The translations under genes and the position numbers were made by a program. Below are positions 8,259-16,465 of a stretch of 64,000 bases of DNA, one piece after another. Every line of letters starts with the position of its first letter. The stretch's first letter is position 1. The stretch covers positions 1,086,555 to 1,150,554 of the forward strand of contig NZ_JH109152.1 of NCBI RefSeq assembly GCF_000190755.2, in the 5' to 3' direction. Source of the stretch: Methylobacter tundripaludum SV96. Its GTDB lineage: Bacteria > Pseudomonadota > Gammaproteobacteria > Methylococcales > Methylomonadaceae. The notes below the pieces were generated by a model. That model was given only the letters and a program-made list of their open reading frames with translations. It searched no databases and was not told where the DNA came from.

Positions 8259-9353
8259 ATGAATACCCTCGTTAAAGTCACCGCCCTTTTATTGATGTTC
8301 GCATTTGAAGCGGCGGCACAACCCGATTCAAAATTCGACGTCATCGCCAATCTCGATACCGGTCCGGGCAATGTTACCGTTACCGATAATGGCCGCATCA
8401 TCATGAGCATGCATCAGTTTTATCAGCCTAAATACACGGTGGTTGAATATAAAAATAATGCGCTGCTGCCGTTTCCCAACAAAGAACTGGCGGATTCCGA
8501 TTCAATATCGAATCTGAAGCTGGATTCCGTGCTGGGCATCCGAGCGGATGCCTACGGCATCGTGTGGATGCTGGATAACGGCATGCGCAGCAGCGTCACG
8601 CCTAAGCTGGTGGGATGGGACACTCGCAGCAATAAACTGCATCAGGTTATCCATTTACCGACACCGGTAGCGCCCAAGGATGCTTTTGTTAACGATTTCG
8701 CGGTCGATATTCGGCACAATCATATTTTTATCAGCGATCCGGCCGGTGGCGCAAATGCGGCGCTGATTGTCGTCAACCTAGGCACAGGAACGGCAAGACG
8801 CGTACTGGAAGGTCATCACAGCGTTATTCCCGAAGAGGTCGATTTGATTATTGATAATGTACCGGTTCAAGTTAAAGATAAAGCCGGAAAATGGGTTAGG
8901 CCTCATATCGGAGTCAACCCGATCACCGAAGACCTGAGCAACGAATGGGTTTATTTTGGCCCGATGCATGGATTCAGCCTTTATCGGATAAAGGCGGACG
9001 ATCTGGTCGATGAAAGCCTGGATGCCGGGATGTTGGCAAATCGCGTTCAACGCTACAGCGATAAGCCGATTTCAGACGGCATCACAATCGACAAGGATAA
9101 CAACATCTATCTGGGCGAGTTGGCGGCCAATGCGATCGGCGTTATTTCGGCCGATAAAAAGTATCAACGACTGGCTCAGTGCCCGCGCCTTTCGTGGGTG
9201 GATTCGTTCAGCTTTGGGCCAAATGGGCAACTGCTTGCGGTAGTCAATCGACTGCATCAGTCAAGTACGCTTAATGGCGGCGTAGCGGCATCAAAACCGC
9301 CGTATTACCTGTTACAGATAAAAGCCCTGGCTGCCGGATTGCCCGGACGGTAA
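8259..9353 (+). CDS. exported major-royal-jelly / SMP-30-like beta-propeller protein
   Basis: 364 residues from the ATG at 8259, chosen because GGAGC stands 5 nt before it and a clean signal peptide follows (MNTLVKVTALLLMFAFEAAA). The body fits the MRJP/yellow family of six-bladed propellers: DNGRIIMSMHQFY, VWMLDNGMRS, FVNDFAVD and FGPMHGFSLYRI, and a C-terminal SWVDSFSFGPNG. Bacterial relatives are periplasmic and some resemble gluconolactonases; the substrate here is unknown. An upstream in-frame ATG (8223) is less likely. It converges on the LysR gene. Confidence 0.8.
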   Translation: MNTLVKVTALLLMFAFEAAAQPDSKFDVIANLDTGPGNVTVTDNGRIIMSMHQFYQPKYTVVEYKNNALLPFPNKELADSDSISNLKLDSVLGIRADAYGIVWMLDNGMRSSVTPKLVGWDTRSNKLHQVIHLPTPVAPKDAFVNDFAVDIRHNHIFISDPAGGANAALIVVNLGTGTARRVLEGHHSVIPEEVDLIIDNVPVQVKDKAGKWVRPHIGVNPITEDLSNEWVYFGPMHGFSLYRIKADDLVDESLDAGMLANRVQRYSDKPISDGITIDKDNNIYLGELAANAIGVISADKKYQRLAQCPRLSWVDSFSFGPNGQLLAVVNRLHQSSTLNGGVAASKPPYYLLQIKALAAGLPGR

Positions 9354-9381
9354 ACAATTTCTCATTAATCACAAATCTTTT

Positions 9382-9450
9382 ATTCACCACGAAGGCACGA
9401 AGAACACGAAGTTTTATTTTTTTCGTGTTCTTCGTGCCTTCGTGGTGAAT
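9382..9450. terminator. perfect 29-bp inverted repeat between convergent genes
   Basis: Arms 9382-9410 and 9422-9450 are exact inverse copies around an 11-nt T-rich loop. The core CACCACGAAGGCACGAAGAA is a repeat seen widely in bacterial genomes. Placed between the MRJP-like and LysR genes, it probably acts as a bidirectional terminator. Confidence 0.75.
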
Positions 9451-9467
9451 TATTTTAAGCTTTAAGC

Positions 9468-10391
9468 TCATGAACCAGTAATGTTCCGGCCTATCGCTAT
9501 TATTTTGTCCCGCAGCCAAAGATGGGCCGGATCTTTGTCATGTAACGGATGCCAAATCATGACTAACTGGTAAGAAGGAAGCTCGATAGGCACGGGAAAT
9601 ATTTCCAGCGGCGCAAATTTTTTAAACTGCTCGGCAATTCGATAAGGTAGCGACAATATCATATCGGTTTCGGCAACGATCAGCGGTGCGGAAAGAAAGT
9701 GAGGGACGATCAGCTTGATGCGCCGCTCCAATCCCCGTTCAGCCAGTTTTTGATCGATTAAGCCGACGTTGCTGCCTGTTCGGGAAATCAACATATGGGG
9801 AACTGCCAAATACTCTTCCAACGAAGGCGGTTTTGTTATCAGCGGATGATCCTGCCTGACCACGCAGGCCATCTGGTCGCTAAATAAATGTTCGCAGTGT
9901 AAATGTGGAGGTGGATTGAGTACCGATTCGAAACCGAGCACGACATCAAGACTGCCGTTTTCCAATTGTGCGGCCGGGAATGACGATTCGGTGCGTTTAA
10001 GGTGGATATCAATACCGGGGGCGATTTGGCCGATCAATCCCAACAGCTCGGGTATTAACAGCAATTCCATATAATCCGTGGCAGCAAGTACAAAGCGCCG
10101 CTGACTCGTTCCGGCTTCAAATTCCAACGGCGGCTGAATCAGTTGCTCCATCTCATTCAGTAAGCTCCTGATCGGCTCAATCAAGGTCAGCGCTCTTTCA
10201 GTGGGTTTCATTCCGGACGGCGTTTTAACCAGCAGAGGATCATCCAGCTGTTGCCGTAGTCTCTGCAAAATATGGCTCATCGCCGATTGCGTGATAAACA
10301 TCTGTTCCGCAGCACGGGTAACGTTCAACTCTCGCATCAGTACATCGAAGGCCACCAATAAGTTCAAGTCAAAGGTTCTTAAATTAGACAT
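9468..10391 (-). CDS. LysR-family transcriptional regulator
   Basis: About 307 residues from ATG 10391; an in-frame TTG lies at 10406. The N-terminus carries the LysR winged helix-turn-helix (FDLNLLVAFDVLMRELNVTR, AAEQMFITQSAMSHILQRLR) and the rest is a periplasmic-binding-like effector domain. The sequence is nearest to the NodD/NahR-like branch by its DLNLL start and MELLLIPELL region. It is divergent from pxmA over a 259-nt spacer, the classic arrangement for a LysR regulator and its target, so it may control pxmABC; that is inference. Confidence 0.85.
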   Translation of the reverse strand: MSNLRTFDLNLLVAFDVLMRELNVTRAAEQMFITQSAMSHILQRLRQQLDDPLLVKTPSGMKPTERALTLIEPIRSLLNEMEQLIQPPLEFEAGTSQRRFVLAATDYMELLLIPELLGLIGQIAPGIDIHLKRTESSFPAAQLENGSLDVVLGFESVLNPPPHLHCEHLFSDQMACVVRQDHPLITKPPSLEEYLAVPHMLISRTGSNVGLIDQKLAERGLERRIKLIVPHFLSAPLIVAETDMILSLPYRIAEQFKKFAPLEIFPVPIELPSYQLVMIWHPLHDKDPAHLWLRDKIIAIGRNITGS

Positions 10392-10650
10392 AGGAGTACT
10401 TTTCAATGTTGGTTCGGGTCAGGATAACAAAAACACAGCATGCCTCGACCATGAATTGTGTCAATGACGGGATGAAATATAAACATTTAACAAAGCCGTT
10501 CTTTCAACCTACTGTATCACTCAAGCGTGTTGTTTAGCTTGAGTCGGCTCAGTTCCCCCTCAATGAGCTGCCGATAAAACTTACGACACGCTGACTCTTT
10601 TGGATAAGCGAATCAGCCTTATCTATCGCTATTTGGTAGGAGAAGCAATT
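10392..10650. promoter_or_regulatory. divergent intergenic region, lysR / pxmA
   Basis: This 259-nt non-coding spacer must carry the promoters of both the LysR gene and pxmABC. The pxmA ribosome-binding site AGGAG stands 8-12 nt before the ATG. I see no confident sigma70 or sigma54 hexamers or an unmistakable LysR box, so no operator is placed. Confidence 0.5.
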
Positions 10651-11403
10651 ATGTCAGTAAATATTTCAAACCGGTCATTTCGACCTTACACAGGAGAAAA
10701 AGCGCGGATTACCCGCGCTTACGATTACCTGATCCTGGTATTGGCTCTTTTTCTGTTTATCGGTTCTTTCCATCTTCATTTTGCGCTGACTGTCGGCGAC
10801 TGGGATTTCTGGGTGGACTGGAAAGACAGACAATGGTGGCCGCTGGTGACGCCGCTGATGGGCATTACTTTCCCGGCGGCGGTGCAGTCGGTCATGTGGA
10901 CGAAGTTTCGCCTGCCGATGGGCGCTACCTTGTGCGTGGCTGCGTTATTGATAGGTACCTGGATCACCCGCATATTCGCCTATCATTATTGGAATTATTT
11001 CCCCATTAACATGGTCTTGCCCGCCACCATGTTGCCCGGTGCGCTGGTGCTGGACGCGATCCTGATGTTGAGCAACAGCCTGACCGTCACTGCGGTTTTA
11101 GGGGGCGCGTCTTTTGCGTTGCTGTTCTACCCCAGCAACTGGCCCCTGTTCGGCATGTTTCATGTGCCTGTCGAGTACGGCAACGGCCAATTGACGGTCG
11201 CCGATTTGTTCGGCTTCGAATACATACGCACCGGCATGCCGGAATATTTACGCATCATCGAGCGGGGTACCTTACGCACTTACGGCCAATACGCAGCGCC
11301 GTTAGCGGCATTTTGTTCGGCGCTGTTATGCATCCTGATGTACACCTTATGGTGGTTTATCGGGAAGTGGTTCGCAACCGTTCGTTACCTTAATAAAATC
11401 TGA
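10651..11403 (+). CDS. pxmA: divergent copper membrane monooxygenase subunit A (PxmA)
   Basis: 250-residue, multi-helix membrane protein of the PmoA/AmoA family (FDYLILV-like start, DFWVDWKDRQWWPLVTP, MGITFPAAVQ, then GTLRTYGQY near the C-terminus). Length equals PmoA. Called PxmA rather than PmoA because it is the first gene of an A-B-C operon; canonical pmo and amo operons are C-A-B. Start at 10651 is supported by AGGAG; an upstream TTG is rejected. PmoA-type subunits form part of the trimeric membrane enzyme in the intracytoplasmic or cytoplasmic membrane. The physiological substrate of Pxm is not settled. Confidence 0.93.
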   Translation: MSVNISNRSFRPYTGEKARITRAYDYLILVLALFLFIGSFHLHFALTVGDWDFWVDWKDRQWWPLVTPLMGITFPAAVQSVMWTKFRLPMGATLCVAALLIGTWITRIFAYHYWNYFPINMVLPATMLPGALVLDAILMLSNSLTVTAVLGGASFALLFYPSNWPLFGMFHVPVEYGNGQLTVADLFGFEYIRTGMPEYLRIIERGTLRTYGQYAAPLAAFCSALLCILMYTLWWFIGKWFATVRYLNKI

Positions 11404-11417
11404 GGGGAGGGCAATTT

Positions 11418-12659
11418 ATGAAACAGCTATTAATCAAGTGCATGGCATCTCTCGGGTTTATCCTTTCGCTGTACACGCTGAATATCGCAACTGTGATGGC
11501 GCATGGGGAAAAGGCTTTAGAGCCGTTTATCAGAATGCGCACGATACAGTGGTACGACGTGCAATGGGACAAACAAAAATTTAATGTTAATGAGGAAGTC
11601 AGCGTTAGCGGCAAATTCCATGTCGCCGAGGATTGGCCGGTCAGCGTGCCCAAACCTGAAGCGGCGTTTTTGAATATATCGACGCCCGGCCCGGTGCTGA
11701 TCAGGACCGAACGCTATCTGAACGGTAAACCGTTCATGAATTCGGTGGCCTTGCAGCCCGGAGGCGATTACAACTTCAAGATTGTGCTCAAAGGGCGATT
11801 GCCGGGCCGTTACCACATCCATCCGTTCTTTAACCTGAAAGATGCCGGACAGGTGATGGGGCCGGGCGTATGGCTGGAAATTACCGGCAGTCCGTCGGAT
11901 TTTTCCAATAAGGTCAAAACCATCAACGGCGAGGTAATCGATATGGAAACCTATGGCCTGGGCAACGGTATATTCTGGCATCTGTTCTGGGGCTTATTGG
12001 CAACGGCCTGGCTGCTTTGGTGGCTGCGGCGGCCGTTGTTTATTCCACGCTACAGAATGCTGCAAGCCGGTGGTTTGGAAGATGAACTGGTCACGCCGAA
12101 CGACCGTTTAATTGCAAAAGCGATGCTGGTCGGCGTGCCCTTGTTGGTGTTGGCCGTCAATGCAATGACGATAAGCGAATATCCAAATGCCATACCGTTG
12201 CAGGCTTCGCTGGACCAGATTTTGCCGCTATCCGCCCAGGTCAATGCCGGCGTGGTCGATGTCGAGACTTTGAAAGCCGAATACCGGATACCGGAACGTT
12301 CAATGGAGTTCACTGTAAAGGTCAATAATCGCAGCGAAAATCCTGTTCAAATAGGCGAGTTTTCTACCGCTAATGTGCATTTTTTGAACAAGGATCTGCA
12401 AGCGGCGTATCAAGGCGATTCAACAAGCATGACAGCGTTTGAAGGCTTGAGCCTGGAGAATCCTGCACCGATACAACCCGGCGAACAGCGCACGATGACG
12501 ATAACCGCGAGGGATGGGTTTTGGGAATCCGAAAAACTGAACGGGCTGATTCGGGATGCCGACAGCCGGATCGGCGGCCTGCTGTTTTTGTACGATTCGG
12601 TAACAGCCGCGCGTTATATCTCCAGCATAACCGCCGCAGTGATTCCGAAATTCAATTAA
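11418..12659 (+). CDS. pxmB: divergent copper membrane monooxygenase subunit B (PxmB)
   Basis: 413 residues, as in PmoB. A signal peptide ends at about Ala28, leaving His29 as the mature N-terminal residue; with His133 and His135 (GRYHIHPFF) this reproduces the three-His copper site of PmoB. Two cupredoxin-like periplasmic domains flank two transmembrane helices (about 184-203 and 236-252). The gene starts 14 nt after pxmA with GGGAGGG as a strong ribosome-binding site. The retained copper ligands suggest a functional subunit. Confidence 0.93.
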   Translation: MKQLLIKCMASLGFILSLYTLNIATVMAHGEKALEPFIRMRTIQWYDVQWDKQKFNVNEEVSVSGKFHVAEDWPVSVPKPEAAFLNISTPGPVLIRTERYLNGKPFMNSVALQPGGDYNFKIVLKGRLPGRYHIHPFFNLKDAGQVMGPGVWLEITGSPSDFSNKVKTINGEVIDMETYGLGNGIFWHLFWGLLATAWLLWWLRRPLFIPRYRMLQAGGLEDELVTPNDRLIAKAMLVGVPLLVLAVNAMTISEYPNAIPLQASLDQILPLSAQVNAGVVDVETLKAEYRIPERSMEFTVKVNNRSENPVQIGEFSTANVHFLNKDLQAAYQGDSTSMTAFEGLSLENPAPIQPGEQRTMTITARDGFWESEKLNGLIRDADSRIGGLLFLYDSVTAARYISSITAAVIPKFN

Positions 12660-12679
12660 ACCGTTAAGAGGCTTACATC

Positions 12680-13453
12680 ATGGCTACAACATCCGAACAA
12701 TTACCTTTAGTGGTAGAAAATAAAAACGCAGAACCCTGGTATATCAAGGATTTACCGATGTACCTGAAAGGCTTTGCCATGCTGACGGTTATCTATATCG
12801 GGCTACGCTTATATCAAGGCGCTTTTGCCGTTGCGTCGGGATTGGACTCGTCCGAACCGGCGTTTGAACAGTACTGGATGCAGCTGTTTTACGTTGAATT
12901 AGGCATTCTTGCTGTATTCGTGACCGGTGTATGGGGCTATTTATGGCTTTCGCGTGATCGTAACCTGGACAAGCTGGAACCGAAGGAGGAAATCAGCCGC
13001 TATTTCACCCTGACCATGTGGATCAGTATTTACACCTTTGCGGTGTATTGGGCCGGTAGCTATTTTGCCGAACAGGATAATTCCTGGCATCAGGTCGCAA
13101 TCCGCGACACGCCTTTTACGGCCAATCATATTATCGAGTTTTATTTTAATTTTCCGCTGTATGTGATTTTAGGCGGTTGCGCCTGGCTATACGCCAGAAC
13201 CCGGTTGCCGCTCTATGCCAAGGGCATTTCGCTGCCGTTGACGTTGGCCGTATTCGGGCCGTTTATGATATTGGTTAGCGTTGGCTTTAATGAGTGGGGA
13301 CATACCTTTTGGTTCAGGGAGGAATTTTTCGCCGCGCCTATTCATTGGGGCTTTGTGATCGGCGTCTGGTTTGCGTTGGGCGTAGGCGGCATATTGCTTC
13401 AGGGCGTAACCCGTTTGATTGAATTGCTTGATGAGTTGGAAGACGCGCCATGA
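12680..13453 (+). CDS. pxmC: divergent copper membrane monooxygenase subunit C (PxmC)
   Basis: 257-residue membrane protein of the PmoC/AmoC family. The CuC-site pattern of PmoC (Asp-x3-His-x12-His) is intact as Asp133, His137 and His150 within DNSWHQVAIRDTPFTANH. The second PmoC metal pattern (Asn-x3-His-x13-His) is intact as Asn204, His208 and His222. Preceded 20 nt downstream of pxmB by AAGAGG. Last gene of the operon; a nested inverted repeat follows at 13522-13716. Position last in the operon confirms the pxm gene order. Confidence 0.93.
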   Translation: MATTSEQLPLVVENKNAEPWYIKDLPMYLKGFAMLTVIYIGLRLYQGAFAVASGLDSSEPAFEQYWMQLFYVELGILAVFVTGVWGYLWLSRDRNLDKLEPKEEISRYFTLTMWISIYTFAVYWAGSYFAEQDNSWHQVAIRDTPFTANHIIEFYFNFPLYVILGGCAWLYARTRLPLYAKGISLPLTLAVFGPFMILVSVGFNEWGHTFWFREEFFAAPIHWGFVIGVWFALGVGGILLQGVTRLIELLDELEDAP

Positions 13454-13521
13454 TTTATGGATAACGGAGTGGTCAAAGCGACACAGAATCCTCTCTCCCT
13501 CCGAGCATAGATGTTACCACC

Positions 13522-13716
13522 CTCGTTCCCACGCGCTGCGCTCGTCTTTATACACAAGTCTCTAAGTAACGCGTCATACTCGCCGGGAAGCGGGTATCCA
13601 GTGCCATGGATGGCAAACTGTGTACGTCCATGTAGCCTGGATCCCGGCAATCCCTGCCGGGATGACGTGCTTTTCAATACTTATGTATAACGACGAGCGC
13701 AACGCGTGGGAACGAG
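13522..13716. repeat. nested inverted-repeat element after pxmC
   Basis: Outer arms CTCGTTCCCACGCG (13522) and CGCGTGGGAACGAG (ending 13716) enclose a second, GC-rich inverted pair built on CCGGGAAGCGGGTATCCAG and CTGGATCCCGGCAATC. Total 195 bp. It lies between pxmC and the MFS gene and may end pxm transcription; no simple T-tailed terminator is seen. Confidence 0.7.
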
Positions 13717-13752
13717 ATAATTATTTTAACCATTTCGAATACGTCGCTAATC

Positions 13753-14970
13753 ATGACAACCATTAAACGCACCGGCATTCATTATGCATGGATCGTACTC
13801 GCTGTTACCTTTATCTGTTTGTTTGTTGCATCAACGCTTCGGTCCGTTCCGGGCATCATTATGCTGTCGCTGGAGCATGAATTTAATTGGAGTAGAGAAA
13901 CAATAAGTGGCGCCGTTTCGGTCAATCTGCTTTTATTTGGGCTGGCCGGTCCTTTTTTAGGCAGATTGATGGATTTATACGGAACTAAAGCCATCACCGT
14001 GATCATGCTTACCCTGGTCACTTTAGGGGCGGGCGGCAGCATCTTCATGCAGGAGCCCTGGCAACTGTATTTGTTTTGGGGCGTGATCATCGGCGCAGGT
14101 TCGGGAGGCACCTCAATAGTGATGGGATCGACCGTTGTCAATCGCTGGTTTCGGCAACGGCGCGGTCTGGCTTTGGGGATTTTGGGCGCCGCCTTTTCAT
14201 CGGGCCAGTTAATTTTTACGCCTATTATAATGAACCTGAACATGCAGTTCGGCTGGCGGGCGGTAACGCTGTTTATAGCGTTGATGCTGGGCTTGGTCGT
14301 ATTACCACTGGTTATGATGTTTATGACTAATAATCCCGGCATAAAGGGATTGCAGCCTTATGGCGACAATGGGGACGCTGCACCTGAAGTTCGTCCTGAC
14401 CCGAACCCGATGCGTTCGGCAATGGCCAATCCTCAGTTCTGGTTGCTGGCTTTCAGCTTCGGTATCTGCGGTTTTACCACCTCAGGCCTGTTTCAGACGC
14501 ACTTGATTAGTCACGGCATCGAACACGGTTTTCCGGAAATGACGATGGCCGTGTCATTAGGCGTAATGGGCGCGACCGATATTGCAGGTACCGTTTTCTC
14601 CGGCTGGTTATGCGATCGTTTTGGTAAGTGCTGGCCGCTGGCGATTTATTACGCGCTGCGGGGCGTTTCATTATTGTTGCTGCCTTATGTCGAATCGACC
14701 GGGCAACTGATGGCCTTTTCCGTTGTCTATGGGCTGAATTGGTTGTCGACGGTTCCGGCAACCTCAGCACTCACAGCGGATCTGTTCGGCAAACAAAATG
14801 TCGGAGTCGTTTTTGGCTGGATCTGTTTTGCCCATCAGGTCGGCGCAGCGTTAGCCAGTTACGGGGCAGGCTATTTACATGGCTTGTTCGGGAATTACAC
14901 CTTGGCCTTTATGACCTCCGGTCTTTTTGCCTTAGCGGCTACCGGGCTGGTCATGAATATACGGGAATGA
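13753..14970 (+). CDS. MFS transporter (monocarboxylate/oxalate-formate type)
   Basis: 405 residues with twelve predicted hydrophobic helices. GRLMDLYGTK in the loop between helices 2 and 3 and NRWFRQRRGLALGI after helix 4 are MFS signatures; the latter form is common in the OFA/MCT-like group. Substrate unknown. It is downstream of pxmABC on the same strand but separated by 299 nt and a large hairpin, so it probably has its own promoter. Confidence 0.85.
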   Translation: MTTIKRTGIHYAWIVLAVTFICLFVASTLRSVPGIIMLSLEHEFNWSRETISGAVSVNLLLFGLAGPFLGRLMDLYGTKAITVIMLTLVTLGAGGSIFMQEPWQLYLFWGVIIGAGSGGTSIVMGSTVVNRWFRQRRGLALGILGAAFSSGQLIFTPIIMNLNMQFGWRAVTLFIALMLGLVVLPLVMMFMTNNPGIKGLQPYGDNGDAAPEVRPDPNPMRSAMANPQFWLLAFSFGICGFTTSGLFQTHLISHGIEHGFPEMTMAVSLGVMGATDIAGTVFSGWLCDRFGKCWPLAIYYALRGVSLLLLPYVESTGQLMAFSVVYGLNWLSTVPATSALTADLFGKQNVGVVFGWICFAHQVGAALASYGAGYLHGLFGNYTLAFMTSGLFALAATGLVMNIRE

Positions 14971-15108
14971 ATAAAATTTAAAGGGACCGCTATTTTGTCG
15001 TGCCCTAGACAGTAATGCATTAGAGATTTTTCAGCTTATAAAATAATATGTACTGGCTATTCGTATAGAATTTACAACAATCCCCCATCATTCACTGGAG
15101 AAACCTTT

Positions 15109-15615
15109 ATGTCATTGACTATGTACCAAGCATCCATCCCCGTTTTTGTGCGTATGTTGGATAATTTATCCGGGATACTCGACAAAGCTGCCGCCCATGC
15201 CGAAGCAAAGAAAATCGATCCAGCCATTTTTGTAAACGCGCGTCTGGCACCCGATATGTTTCCGCTGAGCCGCCAAGTACAAATTGCGACTGATATGGTC
15301 AAAGGTTGCGCCGCTCGACTGGCTGGCATTGAAGTGCCCAGTTATGAAGATAATGAAAGCACTTTTTCCGAGTTGCAAGCGCGTATCGCCAAGACCAAGG
15401 CGTTTATAGAAAGCGTCAGCGCGTCGCAAGTTGACGGCAGTGAAGAGCGCAAAATCACGCTGAAATTTGGCAGCAAAGAGCTCAGTTTTTTGGGACAAGC
15501 TTACTTGCTTGATTTTGTGTTGCCCAATTTCCATTTCCACCTCACCACCACTTACGCCATACTGCGGCATAATGGCGTGGCAATTGGAAAAAAGGATTAC
15601 ACCGGCGATTATTAA
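15109..15615 (+). CDS. DUF1993 family protein
   Basis: 168 residues matching the DUF1993 family: MYQASIPVFVRMLDNLSGIL at the start, DMFPLSRQVQIATDMVKG, and LPNFHFHLTTTYAILRHNG with conserved His residues at the C-terminus. The fold is related to DinB-like four-helix proteins; function unknown. GGAG ends 11 nt before the ATG. It stands alone between the MFS and HD genes. Confidence 0.88.
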   Translation: MSLTMYQASIPVFVRMLDNLSGILDKAAAHAEAKKIDPAIFVNARLAPDMFPLSRQVQIATDMVKGCAARLAGIEVPSYEDNESTFSELQARIAKTKAFIESVSASQVDGSEERKITLKFGSKELSFLGQAYLLDFVLPNFHFHLTTTYAILRHNGVAIGKKDYTGDY

Positions 15616-15802
15616 TCTGCGTGGGTTAATCGCCTTCGGCCAAAAGCTGCCTTTGGCGATTTCCCCCAAAGCTAACACTTGGAATTGCCATCAGAAGCCT
15701 CTTGTAAGATACTCACAAACGGCGGGCAATTCCCTTTTTCATTTATTTCCCTGAAATAGAGCAGCCCCTTTTTTTCCTTATATGCATGAGGAGATCGAAA
15801 TC

Positions 15803-16387
15803 ATGAACACACGTGCGAACTTCAAGTCCTTACAGGAGGGCACCAAGGAAGATTGGCAACTGATTTTTAGCGAATTCAGTCGATTTGCCAAAGGGCTTCC
15901 TGACCGGGTGATGGCCCACCTTAAACTTCTGGAGGGTGACTTTGGCGGTTTTCCGGTAGACCGTTACATCCACTCACTGCAAACAGCCACCCGCGCGCTG
16001 CGTGATGGCCGGGATGATGAATATGTTGTCTGCGCTCTGCTGCACGATATTGGCGATACGCTGGGAACGTACAATCATCCCGACATCGCGGCTGCCATTC
16101 TCAAGCCCTTTGTCAGTGAAGCCAATCTTTGGATGATCCAACACCATAACATTTTCCAGGGCTACTATTTCTTCCACCATATCGGCATGGATCGCAACAT
16201 GCGTGAGCAATTCCGCGACCATGTTCACTTTGAGCGCACAGCCGAGTTTTGTGAGTTGTACGATAGCCCGGCCTTTGACGCTCATGCCGAAACCTTACCC
16301 ATCAGCGAATTCGAATCCATGCTGAGGCGAGTTTTTACCAAACCGGTCAATTCACTCTATAAAGCTGCGCTGGAAGCGGCCAATTGA
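15803..16387 (+). CDS. HD-domain protein
   Basis: 194 residues from the ATG at 15803, preferred over the upstream ATG (15782) because AGGAG lies 10 nt before it. Metal-binding His-Asp motif in CALLHDIGDTLG (about 81-92), followed by IQHHNIFQGYYFFHHIG. The pattern resembles the HD-fold oxygenase/phosphohydrolase group that includes PhnZ-like proteins, but the specific substrate residues cannot be judged by eye. It converges on lhr. Confidence 0.75.
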   Translation: MNTRANFKSLQEGTKEDWQLIFSEFSRFAKGLPDRVMAHLKLLEGDFGGFPVDRYIHSLQTATRALRDGRDDEYVVCALLHDIGDTLGTYNHPDIAAAILKPFVSEANLWMIQHHNIFQGYYFFHHIGMDRNMREQFRDHVHFERTAEFCELYDSPAFDAHAETLPISEFESMLRRVFTKPVNSLYKAALEAAN

Positions 16388-16465
16388 GGAGCGGGGTAAT
16401 TTTGTCCACAAAATGGAGGGCTTAAGGCTTTGAATATTGGCGATATAATCCTTTAAAAAAGCAGA

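Noticed and set aside
10600..10650. Upstream TTG start for pxmA
   Set aside because: The ATG at 10651 has an AGGAG site and matches the N-terminus of the family.
10651..13453. Canonical particulate methane or ammonia monooxygenase operon (pmoCAB/amoCAB)
   Set aside because: The gene order is A-B-C, which fits pxm; the canonical operons are C-A-B.
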